Shown here in pieces: positions 20,790-30,589 of a stretch of 64,000 bases of DNA. The notes beneath the pieces are model-generated. The model searched no databases and was not told the DNA's origin. It was given only the letters and a program-made list of their open reading frames with translations. This DNA comes from Tieghemostelium lacteum (lineage: Eukaryota; Evosea; Eumycetozoa; Dictyosteliales; Raperosteliaceae), in the NCBI GenBank assembly GCA_001606155.1, contig LODT01000028.1, positions 1,526,735 to 1,590,734 on the forward strand, in the 5' to 3' direction. The translations under genes were made by a program, and so were the position numbers. The first letter of the stretch is position 1. The number at the start of each line of letters is the position of its first letter.

Positions 20790-23700
20790 ATGAGTAATAA
20801 AACTAGCACTACTGTATCGGGACAGGATCCAAATGGTAGAAAGTTGTACACTATGAATGGAGTATACCAACAACAACAAAGAGAGCTAAACTCAGGTAGA
20901 GTTAATGCACCTCAACAGGCACCACCTTACCCCAATGGTGCTATGAATGGTGGTGCTAATACTCTTCTAAATGGCAGAAGTGCTCCTCAATCTAAACCTC
21001 AACCTCAAATGGTAAAACAAAGCTCACTAAATACATTTCCACCATCAAGACAACCACAAACCAATATACAACCTCCACAACCTACAAGGCCACAAACTCA
21101 AATAATTAACCAAATTCCACCCCAACCAATTCAACAACAACCACAACAGCCACAACCACAACAACCAAATAGACCACAGACACAGACACAACAAAATACA
21201 GTTAAACAGAATACTACAACTAGTTCTACAAGTAATCAGCAACAACAAAAGACGGCTACAACTACAACCACAACTACAACTACAACGAATAGTAAACAGA
21301 GTACAAAAGTAAAGAGTAAGAGAGATGATGATGATAGCGATTCAGATTCAGAGAAAGAAGATGACAATTTTAATTTGTCACCTAGAACTCTGAGAAAACT
21401 CAGAGATATACAGAATAAGCATAAACCTTATTTACAAGGTAGAACATTTCCAGTTAATGTAAAAGCATCACTTCCTAAATTTCCAGAGTGGTCTAAAGAG
21501 AGAGCATTTCTAAATAATGGATTTCTAGCGAATATATCTAATCTCTATCACCAAGATAATCTACCTGCTAAACATGAAACTACATTACCACAATCATTGA
21601 CAAAACTCCAACATCAACAACCACAGAATATTGAGTATATCCTAATGGAAGATATTCTCTCTGTCATGATTGGTATCGAAGGTGAATTTATACATTGTAT
21701 AGACACTGGTCTATTAAATGACCAAGAAGATGATGATGATGATGATGATAATAACAATAATAACAAACCAACTATTAAAACACAACAACCAAAAGATCCA
21801 AAATCTAATATGATCAAATTTGAAATTGATCCATCTATTGAAATGTCATTGAGGGATCTGATACAGAGAATATTACCTATAGGTTCATATTACAGTTTTA
21901 TCAATAATTTTATAGATTTTAGAATGAACTATGAATGGGGTTTGATATGTCATGCACTATGTTCATCTTGTACCAACATTATGAAAGACTATCTAGTACT
22001 GATATCTCAACTTGAAAATCAATTAAAATCTGGAAAATTAACATTACAAAGAATGTGGTTCTATCTTCAACCAACTCTCAAAACATTTGAATTACTCTAT
22101 CTGTTATCTAATGAAATTATTGAACAAGGCTTATTTGGTTCTAGGATACTTAATTTACTCTTCAAATATCTTTTTAATTTTGGAAGGTATGTAAAAGTCA
22201 TAATAACTGTTAATTCTGTAATATTAATATTTGAAATATCTATAGTGATGCAAATAGTAAAGAATTATTTTTATATTTAATTAAAAACTGTTCGATACCT
22301 TTATTGGATATGATTAATCAGTGGGTATTTAAAGGTATAATTCAAGATCCATACTATGAATTTATGATTAGAGAAGACAAGGAACAACAAATTGATAATA
22401 TGAATAGAGATTTTAATGATGTCTATTGGGAGCAAAGATATCTGTTGAGGAGTGATCAAATACCCAAATTCTTTGACCAAGTAGCAAAGAAGGTATTGAC
22501 AACTGGAAAGTATTTGAATGTAATGAGAGAGGTTTTAGGTCCAAATGTAAAATTTCAAGAATTTCCACCAATTGAATTCTCTTTACATGAAAAGGACTAT
22601 CTAGAGAGAATAGAGGAGGCATATGAATATGCAAGTAGTATATTATTGTCATTGTTGATGAATGAAAAGCAATTGTTATCTAGACTGAAATCTATTAAAC
22701 ACTATTTCCTGTTGTGTAAAGGTGATTTTGTCACACATTTTATGGATATAACTGATGATGAATTAAAGAAGAATCTGTCGGATATCAATAGGGTAAAAAT
22801 GAACTCTCTACTACAATTGGCACTTCGAACTACTTCATTGTCTGAAGACACCTACAAGGATGATTTAGAATGTGAATTTATTCCATACAAGTTAGGTGAC
22901 CAATTAATGAAAATTATCAATATCTCTCAAGCTACCTCTACAATGAATAGTACAACAACAACTACTACTAGTAACAATTCGAATAATAATACATTTAAAT
23001 TGAACTCAAATGAAACTATTCAAGTTATACAAAATGATACAATTCAAAGTACACTTACATCGAGTCCTGTGACTGACTCAATGGACACTAATGTCATTGG
23101 ATTTGAATCATTGGCCTTTAACTATAAAGTTGGATGGCCCCTGTCATTGATAATCAATAGAAAGTCATTGGTAAAGTATCAAATTATATTTAGACACTTG
23201 TTCTTGTGTAAACATGTAGAGAGACTACTGAGTGATACTTGGCGTCAACATCAAGAGAATCGTAGACTATATGCCAATAGACCTGGTTTAGTTACACTGT
23301 TGTCTTATAGTCATTTACTAAGACATCGTATGATCCATTTCCTTCAAAATCTTCAATACTATATGATGTTGGAGGTTCTTGAACCAAACTGGGCAAAAAT
23401 GAAAACTCGTATTGAACAGAGTAAGACTGTAGATGACGTAGTAAAACTTCACAATGAATTTCTGGAGACCTGTCTGACAGAGTGTATGTTAACTGATAAT
23501 CGTTTAGTCAGTATTCTAATGAAATTCATGTCATTGTGTATCATATTCTCTAATTTCACCAACCAAATGGTTCGTACCGATAGTGAACTGCCACTAGACA
23601 AGAGTAAAAGTATCATTGAAAAGTTTGAATTGAAATTCCACACCATTCTCAAACTTTTATTGGACACTTTGAAGTCATTCTCTACTGTGGAATCCAATAG

Positions 23701-24151
23701 ACACATGATTCATTTAATTTATCGTCTCGATTATAATAATTACTACAGTAACTATTTTGAACAGAATCCCAATATGGCATCTATAACATCTAGTAAAAAT
23801 CCACAAAACCAACAAAGACAACAAAGACAACAGAGACAATCAATCTATATCAATAGTAATGATAGTATTTCAAGCAGTGGTTCTTCATCTATACCAGTTT
23901 CCATTTCAAGTTCATCAAGTTCTTCTTCTACTTCATCTTCTTCCACCTCTAGCTCAACACTGGAAATGCTCAGACAAAAAATGAATCAAACACAACCTAC
24001 CATTCCTCCATCTATCAATAAGAACAATAATAATATAAATATTGATAATAATGTTACATTAAATGGCAATGGTCCAATAATGCAAGGTACCAAATCAATT
24101 TTAGAATTTTCCAAAAGATTACAAAATATCAAAGATAAAAATAAAGAATAG
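20790..24151 (+). CDS. tubgcp2: Gamma-tubulin complex component 2 (GCP2/Spc97)
   Basis: Two exons, 20790-22186 and 22246-24151 (intron GTATGT...CTATAG), give 1100 residues. Residues 1-200 are a Q/P/T-rich leader. The Spc97/Spc98 domain starts near 280 with [15 protein letters not shown]. Segments such as [44 protein letters not shown] and, in exon 2, DPYYEFMI with [16 protein letters not shown] and [10 protein letters not shown] match GCP2 rather than GCP3. The C-terminal GCP domain that contacts gamma-tubulin follows (about 720-920), then a Q/S/N-rich tail. GCP2 and GCP3 form the small gamma-tubulin complex that nucleates microtubules at the centrosome. Confidence 0.93.
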
Positions 24152-24254
24152 TAAATGATATTTTAGTATTTGTATAAAAAACCATGGTTTTTTTTGTTAT
24201 ATTTTTGTTTCCTTTTATATATAATTTATATATTTTTATTCAAAAATTTATTTA

Positions 24255-25325
24255 TTATTGTATACAATAAAAATATTTTGATTGATACTGTGTACATTGA
24301 GTTTGTGGTATTGTATTTTCACTCTTTTGATATAAATAACCAGGACATAGCCCATTGTCTTGCGATGATGAAAATGAATCACTACCAGTAGATAATCCCA
24401 TTGTGGAAGGTGCTGGTAATATACCACTTCCTGAGAATCCTCCTGATGTTCCTGATGGTGTTTGTTGTTGCTGTTGTTTCTGTATTTGTTGATATAATAT
24501 ATCATCTCTACCTGTTGTATCTAATTGTGTTGATGTTGTTAATGTAGTTGTGGTTGAAGATGCTGATGGATAAAATGAAAGTGATCCACTTGTATATTGT
24601 GAACTTGTTGCACTTGCAGATGTACCTGTTGTAGAAGCAATCCCAGCAGATGCAGTACCCGAATCAGAAGTTCCAGTGCTTCCCATAGTTCCAGACCGAC
24701 TTGGTTGTTTATTAGGATCGTAGTATAATGTAGTTGTAGTTGTATTCTGACATGTCATTACTGATGTATTATTATCTGCTAATACTCTACACTGGTTCAG
24801 TGATAGTAATGTAACTTGTATAAGGTTCTTGTACCAGTGAGGTGAAGGTGGAGGTTGATGATGACTTACATCCTCATCACTATCTACACAAGGTATATCA
24901 TACAAAGCTTCTACATAACTATTATCAGGAATCTGAAAATAGTCAATAATACTATACCTGGTACCATAGTAACATTGGTGAAGAACCATAGAATCACTTC
25001 CATTTATATCACCTGTACAGTTATCAGTGTCATAGTAGTTGTATGTCACCATTGATGTCACTTCATCAACTGTAACAACACAACTTTGTATACAACCTCC
25101 AATCAAAGTCACCACCGATCCATAATAGTTCTCATAATTACATGTTGGTAAATTCATATCAAACATCTCAAATAACAAATATTTTTGTTCATTTGATGAT
25201 GACGATGATTCCGAATTTGAATAACTACTAGTACCACTTATTTTATGTCCTTTAACCACATTGAAAATTACCACCATCATCACTAACCATTTATATAGTG
25301 ATGATGTGTCTGTGGATATTTTCAT
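24255..25325 (-). CDS. Secreted Cys-containing protein, unknown
   Basis: 356 residues from the ATG at 25325 (MKISTDTSS); an upstream in-frame ATG at 25406 would bury the signal peptide. A hydrophobic stretch (LYKWLVMMVVIFNVVKG) acts as signal sequence. The N-terminal half has about a dozen cysteines in a disulphide-type spacing and several NxT/S sequons. The C-terminal half is a Ser/Thr/Gly mucin-like stretch. No transmembrane or GPI-type tail is seen, so secretion into the matrix is likely. Several dictyostelid secreted families look like this, but I cannot name one. It converges with GCP2, about 100 bases away. Confidence 0.65.
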   Translation of the reverse strand: MKISTDTSSLYKWLVMMVVIFNVVKGHKISGTSSYSNSESSSSSNEQKYLLFEMFDMNLPTCNYENYYGSVVTLIGGCIQSCVVTVDEVTSMVTYNYYDTDNCTGDINGSDSMVLHQCYYGTRYSIIDYFQIPDNSYVEALYDIPCVDSDEDVSHHQPPPSPHWYKNLIQVTLLSLNQCRVLADNNTSVMTCQNTTTTTLYYDPNKQPSRSGTMGSTGTSDSGTASAGIASTTGTSASATSSQYTSGSLSFYPSASSTTTTLTTSTQLDTTGRDDILYQQIQKQQQQQTPSGTSGGFSGSGILPAPSTMGLSTGSDSFSSSQDNGLCPGYLYQKSENTIPQTQCTQYQSKYFYCIQ

Positions 25326-25717
25326 TTTATAATGATGTGTACTACAATAATAATAAAAGTATACTTTAAAAAATGGAATCACTTTTTCCCTCTTTTTACC
25401 AAACAAAATATCTTTTTTTTAGATTTCTTTATTTTTCTAAAAATGTCTTTCAACTGTTAAATATTATTCTTTAATGTAAACATATATTATCTAAAGATAT
25501 ATAATATTAAGATTGTTTATAATCTTTAATTTAAGAACTCAATGTGTGAAATCAAAATGATAAAGTAAATTGTTTTCGAATTAAAAAAAATAAATTAAAA
25601 GTGTAACGAGTTGTTTTTGAATTTGAATTTTTTTGATTTTTTTTCGATTTTTTGATTGTGACCAAAAAATTTTTTTTTTTTAGAGAGAGCTTTGTATTTA
25701 ATCCAATCCAGTCAAAG
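25326..25717. other. Divergent promoter, long T-runs
   Basis: Separates the secreted-protein gene from the eL39 gene. It ends with several T-runs just upstream of the ribosomal gene, typical of dictyostelid transcription starts. Confidence 0.5.
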
Positions 25718-26010
25718 ATGGTATGCTATCAAATTTTACATTTACAGGGAAAACTATGACCCTTATATTTAGCTAGATCCTAATTATCGATTCTATTATA
25801 GCCATCCAACAAGACTTTAAAGATTAAAAAGACTTTAGGTAAAAAGCAAAAACAAAACAGACCAGTTCCACAATGGATCAGATTAAGAACCGGTAACACC
25901 ATTAGGTAGGTTGGATATTTAGATGGATGAAAAAGAGATATTAACATTTTATCAATTACAGATACAATAACAAACGTAGACATTGGAGACGTACAAAGCT
26001 TGGTATCTAA
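25718..26010 (+). CDS. rpl39: 60S ribosomal protein eL39
   Basis: Three exons: 25718-25720 (just ATG), 25802-25905 and 25962-26010, joined by introns GTATGC...TATAG and GTAGGT...TACAG. The product is 51 residues, exactly the family length. Exon 2 reads [20 protein letters not shown] then [15 protein letters not shown]; exon 3 completes [14 protein letters not shown]. This matches eL39, a small basic protein lining the polypeptide exit tunnel. The exons are too short to be found as open frames. The first coding exon holds only the initiator codon. Confidence 0.93.
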
Positions 26011-26178
26011 ACACTTTACAATCAATATATACCTCTTCTATAATAAATATATTATTGTTTGTGTATCTTTGCCCTTATCAACGAAATCTTCTTTTTTAAC
26101 AAGGGTATAGGCAAAGAAAAACAGGTTTATAAATAAGTTTTTAAAAAGATAACAAATTCACCAAACTCTTAATTTTAT

Positions 26179-27117
26179 TTATTTAGATTTATAAATATCA
26201 ATCATACAATTATTAGGCGTTAGATCATTTGATTTATAAAAATTCACCATTTCTTTAGTAACATGAGTTATCCAATGATATCTCATACCACCAAGTAAAA
26301 TACCACCAAACCATCTTGAAACTACTACTAAAATCTCCTCACATTGATTTTTTTCCAAAGTAAATAGCATTTTATCCCCGGCACCTGCTTCGCCATCGTC
26401 ATTGTAATATTCATTGAGTTGACCATCAGATGACAAGAACCTATATGCATACATATTATGTGTTGCATCATTGATCTTTTTACTCCTCAGTAGATGTTCT
26501 AGCACAGAGTCTACCTCTTCTTTACTATGTACCACTGCCAAATGTGCTTGAAATTTTGATTTCTTGTCTGTAACTACTTTACTTGAGTATATTGTGGGTG
26601 GGGGTTTATCATCTTTAGGTATGGCTGAAACTGATAGACTACCACCACCACCCTCCTCTTTACTTGTATTTAATTGTCGTTTTAGTTCACGTAGTTTATG
26701 ATAACTATTAGTTTGTGATTTTTCTTTGTAATGTTGATTTAAAACATTAACAGAGTTTTCTTGAATCCAACCAATCATTTGAAATATAACAGTTTCATTA
26801 GGTTGATAAAACGATTCTAAATGTGAGTAAATAATTGGTTTATCGTTATCTGTTAACCATGATGACCTTAAATTGATAATTGGTAGTTCAGATTCAGGGT
26901 AATTAGAAGGATAGGAGAAATCAAAGTATATATCATAACCACCTTCTATATCCATTTGTTTGAGAAACCAGTTAGAGTCGTTCCTGTCCTCTATTAAACT
27001 AGGAGTGATTTGAACTTGGTAGCTTGTTTCAGAACCTTTAGCAACCTCTTTAAAATTACTTTGATATATTGCACTAATCGCTAAAATTTCATTTTCTTGT
27101 TGTTCTCTATTACTCAT
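26179..27117 (-). CDS. IMPACT/Yih1 family protein (RWD + UPF0029)
   Basis: 312 residues from the ATG at 27117 (MSNREQQENEIL); a longer frame from 27198 is probably 5' untranslated. The N-terminal RWD domain (about 1-115; EILAISAIY, YPSNYPESELPII) resembles the Gcn1-binding domain of Gcn2. The C-terminal UPF0029 domain shows ATHNMYAYR, DDGEAGAG and VVVSRWFGGILLGG. IMPACT/Yih1 binds Gcn1 and damps Gcn2 activation during amino-acid starvation. A Gly/Ser linker joins the domains. It converges with eL39. Confidence 0.88.
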   Translation of the reverse strand: MSNREQQENEILAISAIYQSNFKEVAKGSETSYQVQITPSLIEDRNDSNWFLKQMDIEGGYDIYFDFSYPSNYPESELPIINLRSSWLTDNDKPIIYSHLESFYQPNETVIFQMIGWIQENSVNVLNQHYKEKSQTNSYHKLRELKRQLNTSKEEGGGGSLSVSAIPKDDKPPPTIYSSKVVTDKKSKFQAHLAVVHSKEEVDSVLEHLLRSKKINDATHNMYAYRFLSSDGQLNEYYNDDGEAGAGDKMLFTLEKNQCEEILVVVSRWFGGILLGGMRYHWITHVTKEMVNFYKSNDLTPNNCMIDIYKSK

Positions 27118-27697
27118 CCTCAATTTATACCAATAAAATAAAAAAAACAAATTTAAAAATTGTATGAAAATATCAATTCTATAATCTTTATAGTTCAAAT
27201 CAACACTATTGACGGTTCTATTGAATTTAGATCTAGCAACAACTCTTTACTCTGTTTATTTTTGAAGAAATTTCTAGAACAAATGAACTTTTTATGTTGT
27301 TATAGAAAAGGATATTAAAAATTTTAACCAAATAACAATATCTAGAATAGAATTCATTTAGTAAAGATTTTCATAAGATTTAAATCTCTGAACAGCACAA
27401 CAAAATTCAAATCTTTTTTGGGAGTGATTTTTACATAATAAAAAAATTGAAAATTTCTAAGTCGTGAAAAATCAAATATAAAAAACACTCTCGAAAAAGA
27501 AAATTTTTTTGTTGTGTGTCTAATCTATAAAGGACAAATTAAAACATTTCACTTAAAAATGGATGGTTCAAAACAAGAAATACCAAAACGACCAAATTAG
27601 TATTCTCAAGAAATGCAAAATACTTTAACTAAATTGGCCAATTGTTTTGTACATTTATAGAAAATTGAACTAATTTATAGGAAAGACTTTGAATAAG
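27118..27697. other. Intergenic region holding a UAG-interrupted short frame
   Basis: AT-rich DNA between the IMPACT gene start and the 3' end of the Crinkler gene. Its only notable content is the short plus-strand frame at 27559-27696, listed separately. Confidence 0.45.
27559..27696 (+). pseudogene. Short coding-like frame with two in-frame UAGs
   Basis: An ATG in good context (ACTTAAAAATGG) opens MDGSKQEIPKRPN and stops at TAG 27598. The same frame then reads YSQEMQNTLTKLANCFVHL, a second TAG at 27658, and KIELIYRKDFE before a TAA at 27694. Both UAGs sit where a glutamine codon one base away (CAG) would fit a continuous helical peptide of 45 residues. UAG ends other genes here, so recoding of the whole genome is excluded. 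It may be a decayed gene, a remnant 5' end, or a readthrough message. No family is recognised. Confidence 0.35.
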
Positions 27698-29625
27698 TTA
27701 TTTATTATCATGTAATTGAATAGTTAAAGGAACACAATTATGTCTATGAATTGTAAAAGTCTTAAAGTCTTGGGAATATTGGACAATCCACAAATTATCA
27801 ACTTTAACTGTTTGGTTTTCAAATTTTGCTCTAAAATCAATGACACACCATTTTGAAACAATTTCAAGTAAATTTCCATATTTTCCATTAACTGTAAATC
27901 TATCAAGATGCTCTTGAAGTCTATCTCCTTCTGATACCATTTCTATTGCCCATCTGAAATCATCATTGATGTAAAAGTCTACAAAACCCTGGATTTCAAG
28001 GGCACCTCTAACATTTGGCGATACGAACTTGGGTCCTCTGGCACCACTTGCAGCATAATAAAACTCTTGTTGCCATAAGGCTTCATATGGTCTGATTGCC
28101 TCATTTAGACTTGATTTACTTGAGAATTCCGAAGCTAAATTACTTGGTCTAAAGTTTCTTAATGAGCCAACAATTAAATCTTCAAAACCCTTTTCTGTAG
28201 GAGTTACCAGAAAGTCTTCAAGTACCGATCCACGATGATATCTTTGGATGTAATAACATCTTAAATAAAGTGGAGAGGGAAATGAGAATTGATAGGTCAT
28301 ATCATTTCCTTTTGTGGTGTTGGTAGCTATTAAAAATCCACGTTTTACTAGGGTATAATGAACGGTGGTATCTTCTCCATAATCCACATCAAGTTTTTGG
28401 TATTTGGTGATATGATCTAAAATTCTTTTTTCTGAATCATCAAATTTGTCTATTTCTGGAGCAGCTCTAGAGTCTATAATTGATTTATGAAATGAACTAG
28501 ACAAAAGGAATTGGTATATTTTATTATTCAAATCCAATGATACTCCGCCTATAGTCTTTCCTATACCTTGATACTTTGTCTTAATTTCATCTAATGTACG
28601 ACTAATCAACCCTGGGTGGTTCATACAATTGTTAACTATCCAATTTTTAACTTCCTGGGACAAAAGAAATGACGATTGTTCAAATTTGGAAATTATCTCT
28701 GAGGTCTCTGATGGAGTGAAAAATATTGTTTCATAAGACAAAACATTTGATTGGTGAGGCTCTTGAGGTGTTGCCGACCCTGAGCCAGGTTTTTCACCAT
28801 AGGCTGAAAGCATAAGCAAATGAATTTTTCCTGAAAGCTGTTTAATGAGTGGCCAAAACAAAGGATTCCACTGATGATTGATAGGATAAATACTTTGACA
28901 CTCATCAACTATCAAGTAGACAGGTTCATTTGCTGCAATTTTTAACCAATTTTGAAAAATTGTTCCAGTATGATATTGCCATAGATCATCAAATCCACTA
29001 TTTTCCCAAATAAATGAAACTCTTCTGACATAAGATGTTGGTTTAGTTTTCTTCAAATGTTCTTCCATTAATTGGCCCATAGAGGTTTTTCCAGTATATG
29101 GTGGTGATTTAATAAGAATATATTTACTCTTATCTAAAATTTCTGTTAATTCTATTAGCCTTTGGGTTCTATATACAATTGTAGGATCCTGTAAATCTAG
29201 ACCCTCACCTTTGTTTAAAATATTTCTAGGTTGAATATGGAATGGGAGTTTACCTATATTGTATAGTTAATTAGTACCAACTCCAAACCAAACACTCCAC
29301 AATAAATCTACATACCTTGTTTTCCTTGTGTACCACCAACTATAGTTGAATGTCAACAGGTGTTTAAATTATGTTGGTGTTTATGTTACAAAATATATTA
29401 GTATAAATGAACAAAAGGTGTTTGGATTAGTGATAGGTGTTTAGTTTACATACCTATGGGATCCGAACGGGAAAGAATAGTACTCTTGATATAAGTAATT
29501 GGTGATATCATATAACGAATTTTTATAATATCACCATTATTAAGGAGTCCTATAACTCTGTCCTTTTCGTTATCTGATAATTGCTCTTTAGAGAATTCTT
29601 GGATTATTTTTATTGCTTCTTCCAT
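27698..29625 (-). CDS. Crinkler-type protein: P-loop NTPase plus nuclease-like C-terminus
   Basis: Three exons (29625-29454, 29339-29316, 29253-27698) join in frame to 583 residues; the middle exon is only 24 bases. Residues 110-123 hold a Walker A loop, SPPYTGKTS, with Ser in place of the first Gly. Walker B YLIVDECQ lies near residue 180. The C-terminal third shows the restriction-nuclease-like pattern of Crinkler proteins: a Glu in QQEFYYAASG, then GFVDFYI, IEMVSEGDRLQEHLDRF and KWCVIDFRA. In Crinkler (CR) proteins an STAND-like NTPase is joined to such a nuclease; they are known as oomycete and fungal effectors and as genes in free-living protists. The short head (residues 1-60) is not the ubiquitin-like header of oomycete forms. 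The gene looks whole. Function in this host is unknown. Confidence 0.75.
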
Positions 29626-29755
29626 TTAATTAAAAAAAGCTTTATCTCAAAAAAAAAATTTATTGATATTATTTAAACTTGAGTAATTTACTTCCTCTTT
29701 TAGTCCATCTTGTCAATTAAATATATATTATCAATTAGATTATAAAACATGAAAT

Positions 29756-30110
29756 ATGTGTATAATTATAGGAAAATGTTACTATCAAAAAGCATTTGAG
29801 TCTGGTGTTACACCAATGTATTTGTCCAGAACACAAAGGAAATCACCGCATCTGTCACAGAAATCAATAAAACAAAAGGCAATAATGTTAACAAAGATAA
29901 TACCTCAAATAGTAATAATAATAATAATAATAATAACAATAGTAGCAAGAATTAAGGTGTTTCTATGTCTTTCCTCTGTATTTCGTGTCCCTAAAGATAT
30001 ACATCTTTATAATGATGTGCTTGAGCTGCATCATAAATATTTGAAAGCAGTCACAAATTTATATTTTGATATATATCAAACAAAATTGAAAAAAAAATCT
30101 TCAATATAAT
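29756..30110 (+). pseudogene. Decayed coding sequence, plus strand
   Basis: Coding-like pieces occur in different frames, including a Cys/His-rich stretch (HQCICPEHKGNH), an Asn run and a helical piece (HLYNDVLELHHKYLKAV). No intact gene can be drawn. It looks like an old, several-times-broken copy of an unidentified gene. The Cys/His piece hints at a zinc-binding domain but is too short to name. Confidence 0.35.
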
Positions 30111-30111
30111 T

Positions 30112-30565
30112 TTAAACATACCACACCTTACTATTTATATAAATTTTATTTACAATCCCTTTGTTGAACATCCACTCATTAAGAAATTGCATCAAATAGT
30201 AGGATTTCCGACTTTGTTGCAAAAAATTCAAAAAGGAAAAAAATTTAAAAGGCTGACTGTTATATATATATTTCAAATGATTGGTTGGATTCAAGAAAAC
30301 TCTGGTTATTTTTGAAGAAATTGCTGCGATGTTTTAAAAGTCTTTGAATATCGAATTTTCAAAGGATTAAACATCAATGAATTTTTTCAATTGTTCGATA
30401 TGTAGTTTCTGCCACAGAAGAAAACCAATGGGCCAAAGTGGAGAATATTCATAATTTTCTTCATTTAAGATTGAAAATATTTTGGTGAATTCACTAGATT
30501 CCAATGTTGTGGAAATTGTTCATCCATCCAAAAACATCTAAATCATTGAGAATAAAAATTTTTTT
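30112..30565 (-). pseudogene. Decayed coding sequence, minus strand
   Basis: Peptide pieces with strong coding character (NEENYEYSPLWPIGFLLWQK, LQQSRKSYYLMQFLNEWMF) lie on the minus strand across this interval, in more than one frame with several breaks. The family is not recognised. It sits directly beside the plus-strand relic and between the Crinkler gene and Mad1, so the whole 29.7-30.6 kb interval is gene debris. Confidence 0.35.
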
Positions 30566-30589
30566 TTTTTATCCCACAAACCGCCAAAA

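Noticed and set aside
27559-27696. UAG reassigned to glutamine in this genome
   Set aside because: The RNA ligase and GCP2 frames end naturally at UAG with nothing conserved beyond.
29920-29945. ATA/AAT trinucleotide run as a functional repeat
   Set aside because: Ordinary Asn-codon-type microsatellite of dictyostelids, here inside decayed coding sequence.
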